Part shown: in pieces, positions 19,283 through 27,219 of the stretch
Numbering within the stretch: the stretch's first letter is position 1
Layout: every line of letters begins with the position of its first letter
Source: Fodinibius sp034521915
GTDB lineage: Bacteria; Bacteroidota; Rhodothermia; Balneolales; Balneolaceae
NCBI RefSeq assembly: GCF_034521915.1
Contig: NZ_JAXHLU010000021.1
Location: forward strand, 45,342 to 109,341
DNA length: 64,000 nucleotides
Direction: 5' to 3'
Translations under genes and position numbers: made by a program
The notes under the pieces: model-generated
Told to the model about the DNA's origin: nothing
Databases searched by the model: none
The model's input: only the letters and a program-made list of their open reading frames with translations

Positions 19283-19798
19283 TTATCCTTCTTGCTTACT
19301 GTTCCATGCATCCAAAACGGTAACCCGCTCTTCATCATCGGGAACAAATCCTTTAAGATCTTCAAGATCAGTATTTCGGATATGACTGATAGCCTCTTTG
19401 GCCGTCATATCAGTAGATACTTGTTCTGTCTCCTCAGACTTAGAAGTATCTTTCGTTTTTTCAGCTTTTTTCTTGCTTCCACTGCCTGAAGTAGAAATAC
19501 TGTTGATCTCGATTTGGGACATCGGCTGGCGGTGTCCGCGCTTAACTTGATATCCCTTGCGACGTTTCTTTTTGAAAACGATAACTTTGTCTGACTTAAC
19601 ATTGTCAAGCAAAGTTGCTTCAACAGCAGCACCTTCAACAACAGGTTGACCTACTGTTACATTACCGTCGTCATTTGTTAATAACACTTCATCAAAAGTA
19701 AGCTTTTGATCAGCTTCATCACTTTGCTTGTCAACAAACAGGACATCGCCTTCTGAAACGCGATATTGATGTCCACCTATCTTTACTACTGCGTACAT
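19283..19798 (-). CDS. rplU: 50S ribosomal protein L21 with C-terminal extension
   Basis: Residues 1-103 are standard L21 (MYAVVKIGGHQYRVSEGD, the KKRRKGYQVKRGHRQ rRNA-binding loop). The protein is 171 aa, about 65 longer than the usual ~103. After a Ser/Lys/Glu-rich linker (about 105-130) comes a compact predicted helical tail of the form TAKEAISHIRNT...DLKGFVPDDEER...VLDAW. The tail resembles small helical 'hxxIxxA...eLxxLv..e.RktVl.A' modules seen in unrelated proteins, but I cannot name it with confidence. A consensus promoter lies at 19845-19875. Confidence 0.95.
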   Translation of the reverse strand: MYAVVKIGGHQYRVSEGDVLFVDKQSDEADQKLTFDEVLLTNDDGNVTVGQPVVEGAAVEATLLDNVKSDKVIVFKKKRRKGYQVKRGHRQPMSQIEINSISTSGSGSKKKAEKTKDTSKSEETEQVSTDMTAKEAISHIRNTDLEDLKGFVPDDEERVTVLDAWNSKQEG

Positions 19799-19844
19799 CT
19801 AATTGTCTAATTTTGTGTTGTAAATTCTTTTGGCTACAGAATGC

Positions 19845-19875
19845 CAAATATAAGCTTTTCGACATTCAAAGCAAA
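19845..19875 (-). promoter_or_regulatory. Bacteroidota-type promoter for rplU-rpmA
   Basis: Read on the minus strand: TTTG (19872-19875), exactly 19 nt, then TATATTTG (19845-19852), matching the -33 TTTG / -7 TAnnTTTG consensus of Bacteroidota. It is about 47 nt upstream of the rplU start. Confidence 0.75.
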
Positions 19876-19952
19876 GCTAAAAATCTTATGAATTATAGTT
19901 GTTAAAATTGTATTATTATCAATGAATTACATTCAATAAAGAAGAAACAGTT

Positions 19953-20159
19953 ATGGAGAAGAATTTACCTGATTTGCACGAGCAAGCTTTTATGTTCAAA
20001 AATGAGAAACGCTTTCAACGGGACGGGGGACGAGCCTGGATCAAGGATTCACAACTTCATGAAGCTCGCAAAGACGGAAACGGCAAATTGAAAACCATCA
20101 GCAAAAAAAAGGAAACCGATCGCGTAGAAGAAGCCAAGGATCACAATCCCTCTCTCTAA
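19953..20159 (+). CDS. Small charged hypothetical protein
   Basis: A 68-aa, highly charged, Lys/Glu/Asp-rich protein without signal or membrane segment. A recognisable middle part reads RFQRDGGRAWIKDSQLHEAR. No family is recognised. The ATG is preceded by an A/G-rich stretch (AAGAAGAAACAG), and the gene sits 24 nt upstream of the HEAT-cyclophilin gene in the same direction, so it is probably translated, but its function is unknown. Confidence 0.6.
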   Translation: MEKNLPDLHEQAFMFKNEKRFQRDGGRAWIKDSQLHEARKDGNGKLKTISKKKETDRVEEAKDHNPSL

Positions 20160-20183
20160 TCTTTTGCAACTCAATTATTTAAC

Positions 20184-22247
20184 ATGAAATATGTCCGACT
20201 TCGGTCTTGGATAGTATTGATAACTCTGGTGGTCGGTGTTATTATTCTATTTACTTATTCCCGCGGTGATTCGGGGCCTTATAAAAGTGCGAATCCCATT
20301 ACAGACTCGTTGCTTACTGCAACCTACCCGGTTTTATACGAAGCCGTGACCCAGCGGGATATAGAATCCCTCGAGCCGTTTTTATCTCATGAACATCCCG
20401 AAGTACGAAAGCAAGCATGGCGGGCATTTGCCAATACTCCTATCGATTCGGTTGACCAATTTATTGATCTTGCTATTGAACAGAATTCCGAGGCCTCTTG
20501 GTTTGGGATAAGCAAGCATGCTATCACCGGAAATAAGCTTAGAGAGCTTGAACAAAACTGGATAGAGCATGCCGAATTACGTTCGGGGATTTCAAGGGTG
20601 CTTGGCCGGCAGGGAGATGAACAAACGCTTTCCTTTTTAGTCGATCAGCTGAATAAAAATTTAGCGGATAGTGAATATCATACGGCACTGGCGGTGGGAC
20701 GGTTAATCCAGCAATTTGATGTAGCTCAGGATTCGCAAATTCGGATTATTCAAAAAGCATTTGATACCGAAAATTATGAAGCTACCCGTGCTTATTTGTA
20801 TGGATGGTATCGCGGTGATGAATCCGAATTATCTGCTGTTGCACAAGATACGTTATTTAGTCGATGGCAACTGATGGGCACGGGAATAAGTCGGAATGTG
20901 GATCAGTATGTAAATAAAATTCTGCCCGAGCGTACAACGCATACCATGACTATTTTTTACAATGGTGAGCAGATGCTGGATCATGAAGTTCAGCTGGCAT
21001 ATGAGTTGGCCACCTCGATTGGCAAAGTATCGCTGAATGATCAGAATTCATTAGCAGCTAAAATTTTGTTGACAAATGAAAATGCGCATGTACAGGTTCG
21101 AACGCTGGAAAGTTTGCGCGGGAGAATTAATGAGGGTGATGATTTGTATCAATTCATCAATGAGGAGATGTTGACTGATGAACGTTTAGCCGATGCTGTT
21201 TGGCTGCAGGCATTGGCGACAATACAGGAGGTGGATAATCAAATTGTAAAGGAGCACCATGGCCGGCTTGAAACTATTTCCGAGAAAAACCCTTATTTGT
21301 GGCCCGAGGTGTTGGGAATTTATCAGCAGCATGAATCCACTGAAAATTACCTGCAGCGTATTGGAGATTTGGTCAGCCAAGGCGAGCAACTACCAGCAAT
21401 GTATGCATTGCAAAGTCTGAGAAGTTTTGTGCAGGGTACTCAAGACAGTGGTGAAGAATACAGACAGCAAATTCGCACTATTGTTTTTGATGCACTGGAT
21501 CTCGGGGATCGTGGTGTAAGCTATATGGCAGGCTCGTTATTGGAAAATGAATCACTTTTTGGACCCGAGGATTTTGATCGAATAAACGGGAGCCTGTCGA
21601 CCTTTTCGCTGCCTGGTGATATCGAAGTGTATCAGATATTTGGCTCGGTATATAAAGAACGATTTGAGGAGCAGGCCGAGCCAGTAATTGACTCACTTGC
21701 TTCTAAAAATTATGTACCATTGAATCGCTCGCTGGCAGATGCCGGGTGGGAGGTCGAGGTGCCGGAAGAGTCAAAAACTGATTTTCGCTTGCCTGACTGG
21801 GATCGGCTTTGGGAGCTGGGGCCGAAGCCAACGTTGCTTATGCAAACGGAGAAAGGGAGAATTCATATTGAGATGAATACGCTCAGTGCTCCGGCTACGG
21901 TAGCAATGATTGATAGCCTGAACAGGGCGGGACACTATGATGACGTGCCGTTTCACCGAGTGGTTCCAAACTTTGTGATACAAGGTGGAGATATTGAACG
22001 GCAGGATGGTTTCGGCGGTCCTGATTTTGTGATTCCTACTGAGGCATCACAAAAGGGATTTGTACGGGGTTCGGTAGGGATTGCCAGTGCAGGACCTGAT
22101 ACCGAGGGCAGTCAATATTTTATGATGCACCAGTGGAAGCCCCATCTAAATGGTAATTATACGCTTTTTGGTAAGGTCACAGACGGAATGGATGTGGTGG
22201 ATAAAATTGTGAAAGGGGATAAAGTACTATCGACTACCTGGTATTAG
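20184..22247 (+). CDS. HEAT-repeat protein with C-terminal cyclophilin-type peptidyl-prolyl isomerase
   Basis: A 687-aa protein with an N-terminal signal anchor (about residues 8-26), a long alpha-helical HEAT-like region (for example HPEVRKQAWRAF; residues about 50-530), and a cyclophilin domain at about 548-687. The cyclophilin part has the active-site PFHRVVPNFVIQGGD with the catalytic Arg, the GSQYFMMHQWKPHLNGNYT segment and FGKVTDGMDVV. It is predicted to be a periplasm-facing foldase/chaperone (inference). The last 21 nt overlap the 3' end of the convergent PP-loop gene. Confidence 0.88.
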   Translation: MKYVRLRSWIVLITLVVGVIILFTYSRGDSGPYKSANPITDSLLTATYPVLYEAVTQRDIESLEPFLSHEHPEVRKQAWRAFANTPIDSVDQFIDLAIEQNSEASWFGISKHAITGNKLRELEQNWIEHAELRSGISRVLGRQGDEQTLSFLVDQLNKNLADSEYHTALAVGRLIQQFDVAQDSQIRIIQKAFDTENYEATRAYLYGWYRGDESELSAVAQDTLFSRWQLMGTGISRNVDQYVNKILPERTTHTMTIFYNGEQMLDHEVQLAYELATSIGKVSLNDQNSLAAKILLTNENAHVQVRTLESLRGRINEGDDLYQFINEEMLTDERLADAVWLQALATIQEVDNQIVKEHHGRLETISEKNPYLWPEVLGIYQQHESTENYLQRIGDLVSQGEQLPAMYALQSLRSFVQGTQDSGEEYRQQIRTIVFDALDLGDRGVSYMAGSLLENESLFGPEDFDRINGSLSTFSLPGDIEVYQIFGSVYKERFEEQAEPVIDSLASKNYVPLNRSLADAGWEVEVPEESKTDFRLPDWDRLWELGPKPTLLMQTEKGRIHIEMNTLSAPATVAMIDSLNRAGHYDDVPFHRVVPNFVIQGGDIERQDGFGGPDFVIPTEASQKGFVRGSVGIASAGPDTEGSQYFMMHQWKPHLNGNYTLFGKVTDGMDVVDKIVKGDKVLSTTWY

Positions 22248-22847
22248 GGGCTGATTATCGAGTGTTTCCGGATCTTTGAATATTAGTCTGGTATGAAACT
22301 CCCCGTTTTCGCCCATCGGATCAATATTGTTAAGGCGCCGTAGTTGCATAACTAACTTTTGGTCGAACGATTCTCCTTTTTTTAGCAACGACTGGAATTC
22401 TTTTTTAACTGCGCTGATTTTTATTTCTACCGGCTTCAGAAGTAATATAGGAAGGAGGTCGTTTAGATCTTTTTGCCATATTGGAAAAATACAGGAATAT
22501 CCCATTTCGCTAAACACTTTTTCGCGCCATTGGCGAATATCTTCCAGATACCAATCGCCAAATATGAGATTTTCAATAGGCTCCTCTAATTCATTAAGAG
22601 CATTTTCGATGCGTTCCAGATAAATTTCATTCGGGCAGTTGGAAGGTAGACCGACGGAGATTAAATCCAGGTCAAGATAATCTGCCTGTTCCTTTATTTC
22701 GGTTAGCGGGATGTTTTGATGGGGCACAACGTCGGTAGATTCATCATAGGTTGTAAGCAGTTTTAGTTCTGCTTCAGGGTGTGATTCCCTGAAAAAGTGC
22801 AGAGCCAAATAAGCATCTTTGCCGCCGCTCCAAAAAAGAATATTCAT
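22227..22847 (-). CDS. PP-loop ATPase, diphthine-ammonia ligase (DPH6)-like
   Basis: A 206-aa protein with the PP-loop ATP-pyrophosphatase motif SGGKDA (7-12) at the N-terminus, then LLTTYDES and a family-typical FGDWYLEDIRQWREK segment. These match the DUF71 / DPH6-like group. Bacteria lack diphthamide, so the substrate is unknown; it is presumably an ATP-dependent adenylating amidoligase or tRNA/cofactor-modifying enzyme. The 3' end overlaps the convergent cyclophilin gene by 21 nt. Confidence 0.82.
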   Translation of the reverse strand: MNILFWSGGKDAYLALHFFRESHPEAELKLLTTYDESTDVVPHQNIPLTEIKEQADYLDLDLISVGLPSNCPNEIYLERIENALNELEEPIENLIFGDWYLEDIRQWREKVFSEMGYSCIFPIWQKDLNDLLPILLLKPVEIKISAVKKEFQSLLKKGESFDQKLVMQLRRLNNIDPMGENGEFHTRLIFKDPETLDNQPLIPGSR

Positions 22848-22985
22848 ACTGTAATAATTTAAAAATCAGTGTTTGTAATTAAAGTAAGATCGATTCTGAA
22901 TTCTGATTGCTGAATTCCTATATTAGGGCGCAAGTTCAGATGCTAAGATAAAAATATTCATTAACGTTTTAATTTAAGATAGGTT

Positions 22986-24197
22986 TTGATGAGCAGCGAG
23001 ATTCAAAAAGTACATCTGCGAACCAAGGGGATACTTCCCGTTCAAAAATTACGTGTATTGGCAAATGCGGGCATAATTTCTCATGCTGATGGATATCCAT
23101 TGCAGGATGATCAGTTTCAGCCCAACTCAATAGATTTGCGTTTGGGGGAAAAGGCCTACCGGGTTCGATGCAGTTTTTTGCCCGAAGATGAATCGGTAGA
23201 TCAAAAGTTGGAGAAGCTTAGTCAGTACGATTTTTCGATAACCGATGGAGCTATTTTAGAACCCAATTGTGTATATATTATTCCGCTGCTCGAGGAGTTG
23301 CATTTACCGTCTCATATCTCGCCACAGAAAACACTGTTCAACGGTAACGAAAACGGTGTAGACTACCAGATTGTATCCGGAGAGCACCTTTCTGCCAAAG
23401 CTAATCCCAAGAGTACAACGGGGCGTCTTGATGTCTTTACGCGCGTAATTACGGATTATTCCCACCGATTCGAGGAAATCCGATCAGGCTATAAAGGGCA
23501 AATGTATCTGGAGGTTGTCCCCAAGTCATTTCCAATAAAAATTAAGACAGGGCAACGTCTAAATCAGCTGAGAATTCGTCATGGCTATACCGTGCTTTCG
23601 GATCAGGATATTTTGCGAACACACAGTTCCGATCCGCTCCTTTTTACCGAAGGCGGTGATCCTGTTAATGTGGATGAGTTAAAGGTCAATAATGGACTTT
23701 TTCTGAGTGTCAATTTGCATGCTTCGGAAGATCAGGTTGTAGGATACAAGGCTAAAAAGCACCGTGATTACATCGATCTCGATAATATTGATTATTACGA
23801 GGTTTCGGAGTTTTGGGAACCCATCTACCATCAACCGGATGATCATCTCATTTTAGAACCGGAAGCCTTTTATATCTTTGCTTCTAAAGAGCGATGTCGT
23901 ATTCCGGAATATTTAGCTGCTGAAATGATTGCCTACGATACGGGATCGGGTGAGCTGCGAACGCATTATGCCGGTTTTTTTGACAGCGGCTTTGGCGGAC
24001 GTGTGGAGGACAAAGGAGCCCGTGCTGTACTCGAAGTACGTTCGCACGATGTGCCATTTTTAATTGAAGATGGACAAACCTTTTGTAGTATGAAGTTTGA
24101 ACCGAATACCGAAGTTCCTGAATTTGTGTACGGTGATGACAGTAAGAGCAATTACCAGGGGCAAGAACTTCGGTTAGGAAAACATTTTAAACAATAG
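22986..24197 (+). CDS. dcd: 2'-deoxycytidine 5'-triphosphate deaminase, long form
   Basis: A 403-aa protein of the long dCTP deaminase family, which makes dUTP from dCTP. It consists of two dUTPase/Dcd-fold halves. The first half has QPNSIDLRLGEKAYR, NPKSTTGRLDVF and GYKGQMYLEVVP; the second repeats the fold (LSVNLHASE, GELRTHYAGFFDSGFGG, AVLEVRSHDVPF). Short bacterial Dcd enzymes are ~190 aa, so this is a fused duplicate form, as also found in alphaproteobacteria. Its product would be used by the dUTPase encoded at 36058. The Bfd-like and rsmE genes follow closely in the same direction. Confidence 0.88.
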   Translation: MMSSEIQKVHLRTKGILPVQKLRVLANAGIISHADGYPLQDDQFQPNSIDLRLGEKAYRVRCSFLPEDESVDQKLEKLSQYDFSITDGAILEPNCVYIIPLLEELHLPSHISPQKTLFNGNENGVDYQIVSGEHLSAKANPKSTTGRLDVFTRVITDYSHRFEEIRSGYKGQMYLEVVPKSFPIKIKTGQRLNQLRIRHGYTVLSDQDILRTHSSDPLLFTEGGDPVNVDELKVNNGLFLSVNLHASEDQVVGYKAKKHRDYIDLDNIDYYEVSEFWEPIYHQPDDHLILEPEAFYIFASKERCRIPEYLAAEMIAYDTGSGELRTHYAGFFDSGFGGRVEDKGARAVLEVRSHDVPFLIEDGQTFCSMKFEPNTEVPEFVYGDDSKSNYQGQELRLGKHFKQ

Positions 24198-24218
24198 GGG
24201 GTTAATAGCTGAATTATT

Positions 24219-24437
24219 ATGGCTCCAAATAATGTAACAGAATGTATTTGTCACGATCGGGAGTTTATCGAGATAAAGCAGTATGCCAATCAAAATAATA
24301 TTACCTCGCTCGATGAGCTTCAAAATCAGAATTATTGTAGCAATAGCTGTGGCCTTTGTGCTCCATATGTTGAAATTGTTTTGGAAACCGGTCAGACGGA
24401 ATTTAAGCCTGGAGAACCGTTTCGAAAAAAGCGATAA
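24219..24437 (+). CDS. Bfd-like [2Fe-2S]-binding protein
   Basis: A 72-aa small iron-sulfur protein. Cys9 and Cys11 (CIC) plus Cys44 and Cys47 (CGLC) match the Bfd (bacterioferritin-associated ferredoxin) CXC...CXXC cluster pattern with about 33 residues between the pairs. Cys40 is additional. Stand-alone Bfd proteins pass electrons, classically to bacterioferritin for iron release; the same fold is also an accessory domain of other redox enzymes. The stop codon directly abuts the rsmE start region, so the two are co-translated. Confidence 0.8.
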   Translation: MAPNNVTECICHDREFIEIKQYANQNNITSLDELQNQNYCSNSCGLCAPYVEIVLETGQTEFKPGEPFRKKR

Positions 24438-25139
24438 GTGATGAATATTTTCTATGCACCGCCGTCACAGATAAATAATGGCTATGCTGAGCTTTTGGAT
24501 CAGGAAGCGATTCACGCCTCAAAGGTGATGAGGGCCCGAGAAGGTGACAAGTTAACGATCGTAGATGGGGAGGGGGGCCACTACCGGGGAATCATTCGCC
24601 GGATTACAAAGAAATCAGTGCAAGTAGAAATTGAAGATGCGCAACATCATTCCCGCCCCAAACCACACCTTGTTTTAGGGATGGGAATTATAAAGAAAAG
24701 AGATCGCTTAGAATTTGCTGTTGAAAAAGCTATTGAATTAGGGGCAGCTCAAATATGTCTATTTAGAAGTGAGCATACCATCAAAGAAAATGTGCGCATG
24801 GACCGACTGGAGTCGCTGGCAATTTCGGCTATGAAGCAAAGTCTGCAGGCTCACCTGAGTACAATCGAGGTCTACCATTCGCTGGATGTGATGCTGGAAT
24901 CGGTTTTTGCAGACAATATATTGGTTGCCCACGAAAAGGTGGATGAAGCTAAGGGAGATATTAACTACAAAAGCGTTCGTAATTCCGAGAGAACACTGTT
25001 ATTGGTTGGACCGGAGGGAGGTTTTTCGGAATCTGAAATTCGTGATCTTACAGATAAAGGGGGAGAGTTAGTGTCACTTGGACCCAATAGATTGCGTGCA
25101 GAAACGGCTGCTATAGCTTTTATGAGTCAATTTTTGTAA
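24438..25139 (+). CDS. rsmE: 16S rRNA m3U1498 methyltransferase RsmE
   Basis: A 233-aa SPOUT-class methyltransferase that methylates U1498 of 16S rRNA. It has the N-terminal PUA-like HASKVMRAREGD, then LVLGMGIIKKRDRLEFAVEKA, the SAM-binding knot LLVGPEGGFSESEI, and LGPNRLRAETAA near the end. Translation may begin at GTG 24438, immediately after the upstream stop, or at ATG 24441. Both give the same protein apart from one residue. A terminator hairpin follows at 25147. Confidence 0.95.
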   Translation: MMNIFYAPPSQINNGYAELLDQEAIHASKVMRAREGDKLTIVDGEGGHYRGIIRRITKKSVQVEIEDAQHHSRPKPHLVLGMGIIKKRDRLEFAVEKAIELGAAQICLFRSEHTIKENVRMDRLESLAISAMKQSLQAHLSTIEVYHSLDVMLESVFADNILVAHEKVDEAKGDINYKSVRNSERTLLLVGPEGGFSESEIRDLTDKGGELVSLGPNRLRAETAAIAFMSQFL

Positions 25140-25146
25140 ATAGAAA

Positions 25147-25169
25147 AGCCCGACTCATAGAGCCGGGCT
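25147..25169. terminator. Terminator hairpin between convergent genes
   Basis: Arms AGCCCGACTC and GAGCCGGGCT pair with one mismatch around a 3-nt loop. On the minus strand it is followed by TTTT; on the plus strand by an AT-rich tail. It lies between rsmE (+) and the 59-aa gene (-). Confidence 0.75.
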
Positions 25170-25189
25170 GATAAATTTTTGTTGAAAAT

Positions 25190-25369
25190 TTAGTATCGAT
25201 CAGTCGATGGCGTTGTATGCGTAGCTGCATACTCTTCCAACTTTGCTACCTCATCCCACATTTTCATTGCTTCGTCAATGGTTTCATCAAGCTTATTTCT
25301 AACGGGATAATATTTTTTGAGTCCCCAAACCTGCCGCGCCAACTCTGCTTTTATGAGTCCGCGAGGCAT
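25190..25369 (-). CDS. Small hypothetical protein (59 aa)
   Basis: A 59-aa reading frame starting MPRGLIKAELARQVWGLKKY and ending with an acidic, amphipathic helix (DETIDEAMKMWDEVAKLEEY) and a Thr-rich tail. It follows the S41 peptidase gene at 43 nt in the same direction and ends just before a terminator. This explains the otherwise empty 270 nt. The composition is clearly protein-like and codon use matches the neighbours. No family is recognised; it may be a small helical regulator or chaperone (pure guess). Confidence 0.6.
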   Translation of the reverse strand: MPRGLIKAELARQVWGLKKYYPVRNKLDETIDEAMKMWDEVAKLEEYAATHTTPSTDRY

Positions 25370-25412
25370 CCATTCGATTTCTTCTAAATGTCCTTCAGGA
25401 ACAAATAAGGTG

Positions 25413-27077
25413 TCAGATTTGAAAGTCTGGTTTAGAAAGTGTATCTGTTACAACCATATTTTTTTCTTTAAGACGGCTGAAAACTTCATCCATCTGTTCT
25501 TCCGACCATTCGAAATCTTTATTGAACCGGTCAAAATTGTCTTCCCACTCTTGTCGGAATGAATCCCCATTTTCATCCAGGTAGTCGCGAACAAAATTAA
25601 AGCCAACCCGGTTACGAAGCATATAGTTAGCTACAATTTTGGATTGTGCTGTATCTGGTTGTACAACATGATCGGGTACAATTCCCCCGCCACCGTAAAC
25701 GGTTCTTCCGGCATCTGTTGAATATTTTAGGGAATCTGGCACATGAGAAACGAATTCCATGGCATCACCTTTGGCATCTACACCCCGCTGATAAATTTCA
25801 TAGGCGTATTCTTCACCGCCTTTTTTATTATAGGGTTTCTGTATTAATCGGCCGGAGGGAGTATAATACTTGGATATGGTAACACGGATTTTGCTGGAAT
25901 CAACCAGTTCGTATTGTTGCTGAACCAGTCCTTTACCGAATGTACGTCGTCCTACAATCCAACCGCGATCGTGATCCTGAACAGCACCGCTTACAATTTC
26001 ACTAGCAGAGGCTGATCCCTCATCAACAAGAATCATAAGCGGTTTATCTTTAAAGAAACCATCGCGGCGCGAGTAATAGGCCGAGGTAAACCGAGTGTGC
26101 CGACTTTTTGTAGAAACAATTTTTGTGCCCCTGGGAAAGAATTCCTCGGTAATGGCAACGGCCTGACTTAGATAGCCGCCGGGATTGCCTCTCAAGTCTA
26201 ACAGCAGGCGTTCCATCCCTTTATCCTGGAGCTTTTTCATTGCGTCCATAAATTCTTGATGGGTCGTTTGGATAAACTTATCCATCTTGATATAGCCGGT
26301 TTTTTCATCCATCATATAGGCAGCGCCGATGGAGTAGAGGGGGATGTCATCGCGAACAATGGTAAACTCGATGGGATCTTTTACGTTTGGACGTTTAATA
26401 GTGACATCAACCTCAGAGCCTTTTGGACCTCGCAAGGTATTACGGACATCTTCATTCGTAAAACCAATGGCACTTTCCCCGTTAATTTTGATGATGCGAT
26501 CTCCGGAACGAATGCCCAGCGCGTCACTGGGTCCGCCGGCAATAGCCGTAATAACGGTAATGGTATCTTGTATCACATTGAACTGAACACCAATACCCTG
26601 GAATTTGCCTGAAAACTCATCATCAATATCATCACTTAGTGATGGTTCAATATAAACCGAGTGTGGATCCAATCCCTTAAACATGGATTGCAAGGCATCT
26701 TCGGTCCTTGCAGTCATATCTTCATCGGGATAGTTATTGGTGATATACAGATATGCCTGCTCGAACTTGTCAACCGATTTGCCGAGGTTTTTGATTTCTA
26801 AATCTTCAAAAGTAGTATCGGCCGGGGTACCTTCAAGATTTGCCGTACTGTCTGATAAGTTTTTAACTAATCCTTTTACACTGTTTTTGTACAGTTCTGT
26901 TACATCAACTGGATCAACATAATTGTCGATTATTCGCCGTTGAGCCTGCACATATTTTTTGATGTTTTTCTGTAGGGTATCATCTCCGGGAACGACAGTT
27001 TCTACGCCGGCAAACCAGAAAGAGGATAAAACAAATAGTGTTACTATATTGGGGATGATAAACTTTTTCATGCTCAT
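25413..27077 (-). CDS. S41-family C-terminal processing protease (CtpA-like)
   Basis: A 554-aa periplasmic serine protease. It has an N-terminal signal/anchor (about 5-27), a PDZ domain at about 160-240 (GIGVQFNV, GIRSGDRIIKINGE), and the S41 core with LLLDLRGNPGGYL, the catalytic Ser357 in DEGSASASE and the general-base Lys382 in GRRTFGKGLVQ. The C-terminus is extended by ~100 residues. CtpA/Prc enzymes trim or degrade envelope proteins, often peptidoglycan hydrolases. It is first in a short leftward unit with the 59-aa gene. Confidence 0.93.
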   Translation of the reverse strand: MSMKKFIIPNIVTLFVLSSFWFAGVETVVPGDDTLQKNIKKYVQAQRRIIDNYVDPVDVTELYKNSVKGLVKNLSDSTANLEGTPADTTFEDLEIKNLGKSVDKFEQAYLYITNNYPDEDMTARTEDALQSMFKGLDPHSVYIEPSLSDDIDDEFSGKFQGIGVQFNVIQDTITVITAIAGGPSDALGIRSGDRIIKINGESAIGFTNEDVRNTLRGPKGSEVDVTIKRPNVKDPIEFTIVRDDIPLYSIGAAYMMDEKTGYIKMDKFIQTTHQEFMDAMKKLQDKGMERLLLDLRGNPGGYLSQAVAITEEFFPRGTKIVSTKSRHTRFTSAYYSRRDGFFKDKPLMILVDEGSASASEIVSGAVQDHDRGWIVGRRTFGKGLVQQQYELVDSSKIRVTISKYYTPSGRLIQKPYNKKGGEEYAYEIYQRGVDAKGDAMEFVSHVPDSLKYSTDAGRTVYGGGGIVPDHVVQPDTAQSKIVANYMLRNRVGFNFVRDYLDENGDSFRQEWEDNFDRFNKDFEWSEEQMDEVFSRLKEKNMVVTDTLSKPDFQI

Positions 27078-27219
27078 AGTGCAAAAGATATTGGTGATTG
27101 TATTGCAAAAATTACTTCCTGAAAAGTACTGTTAAAGAATGAACATATTAAATAGGCAAATGAGTATTAGCCATATAATTTGTAAGTAGCTGATTAATTT
27201 GATTTTTGTCAACGTACAA

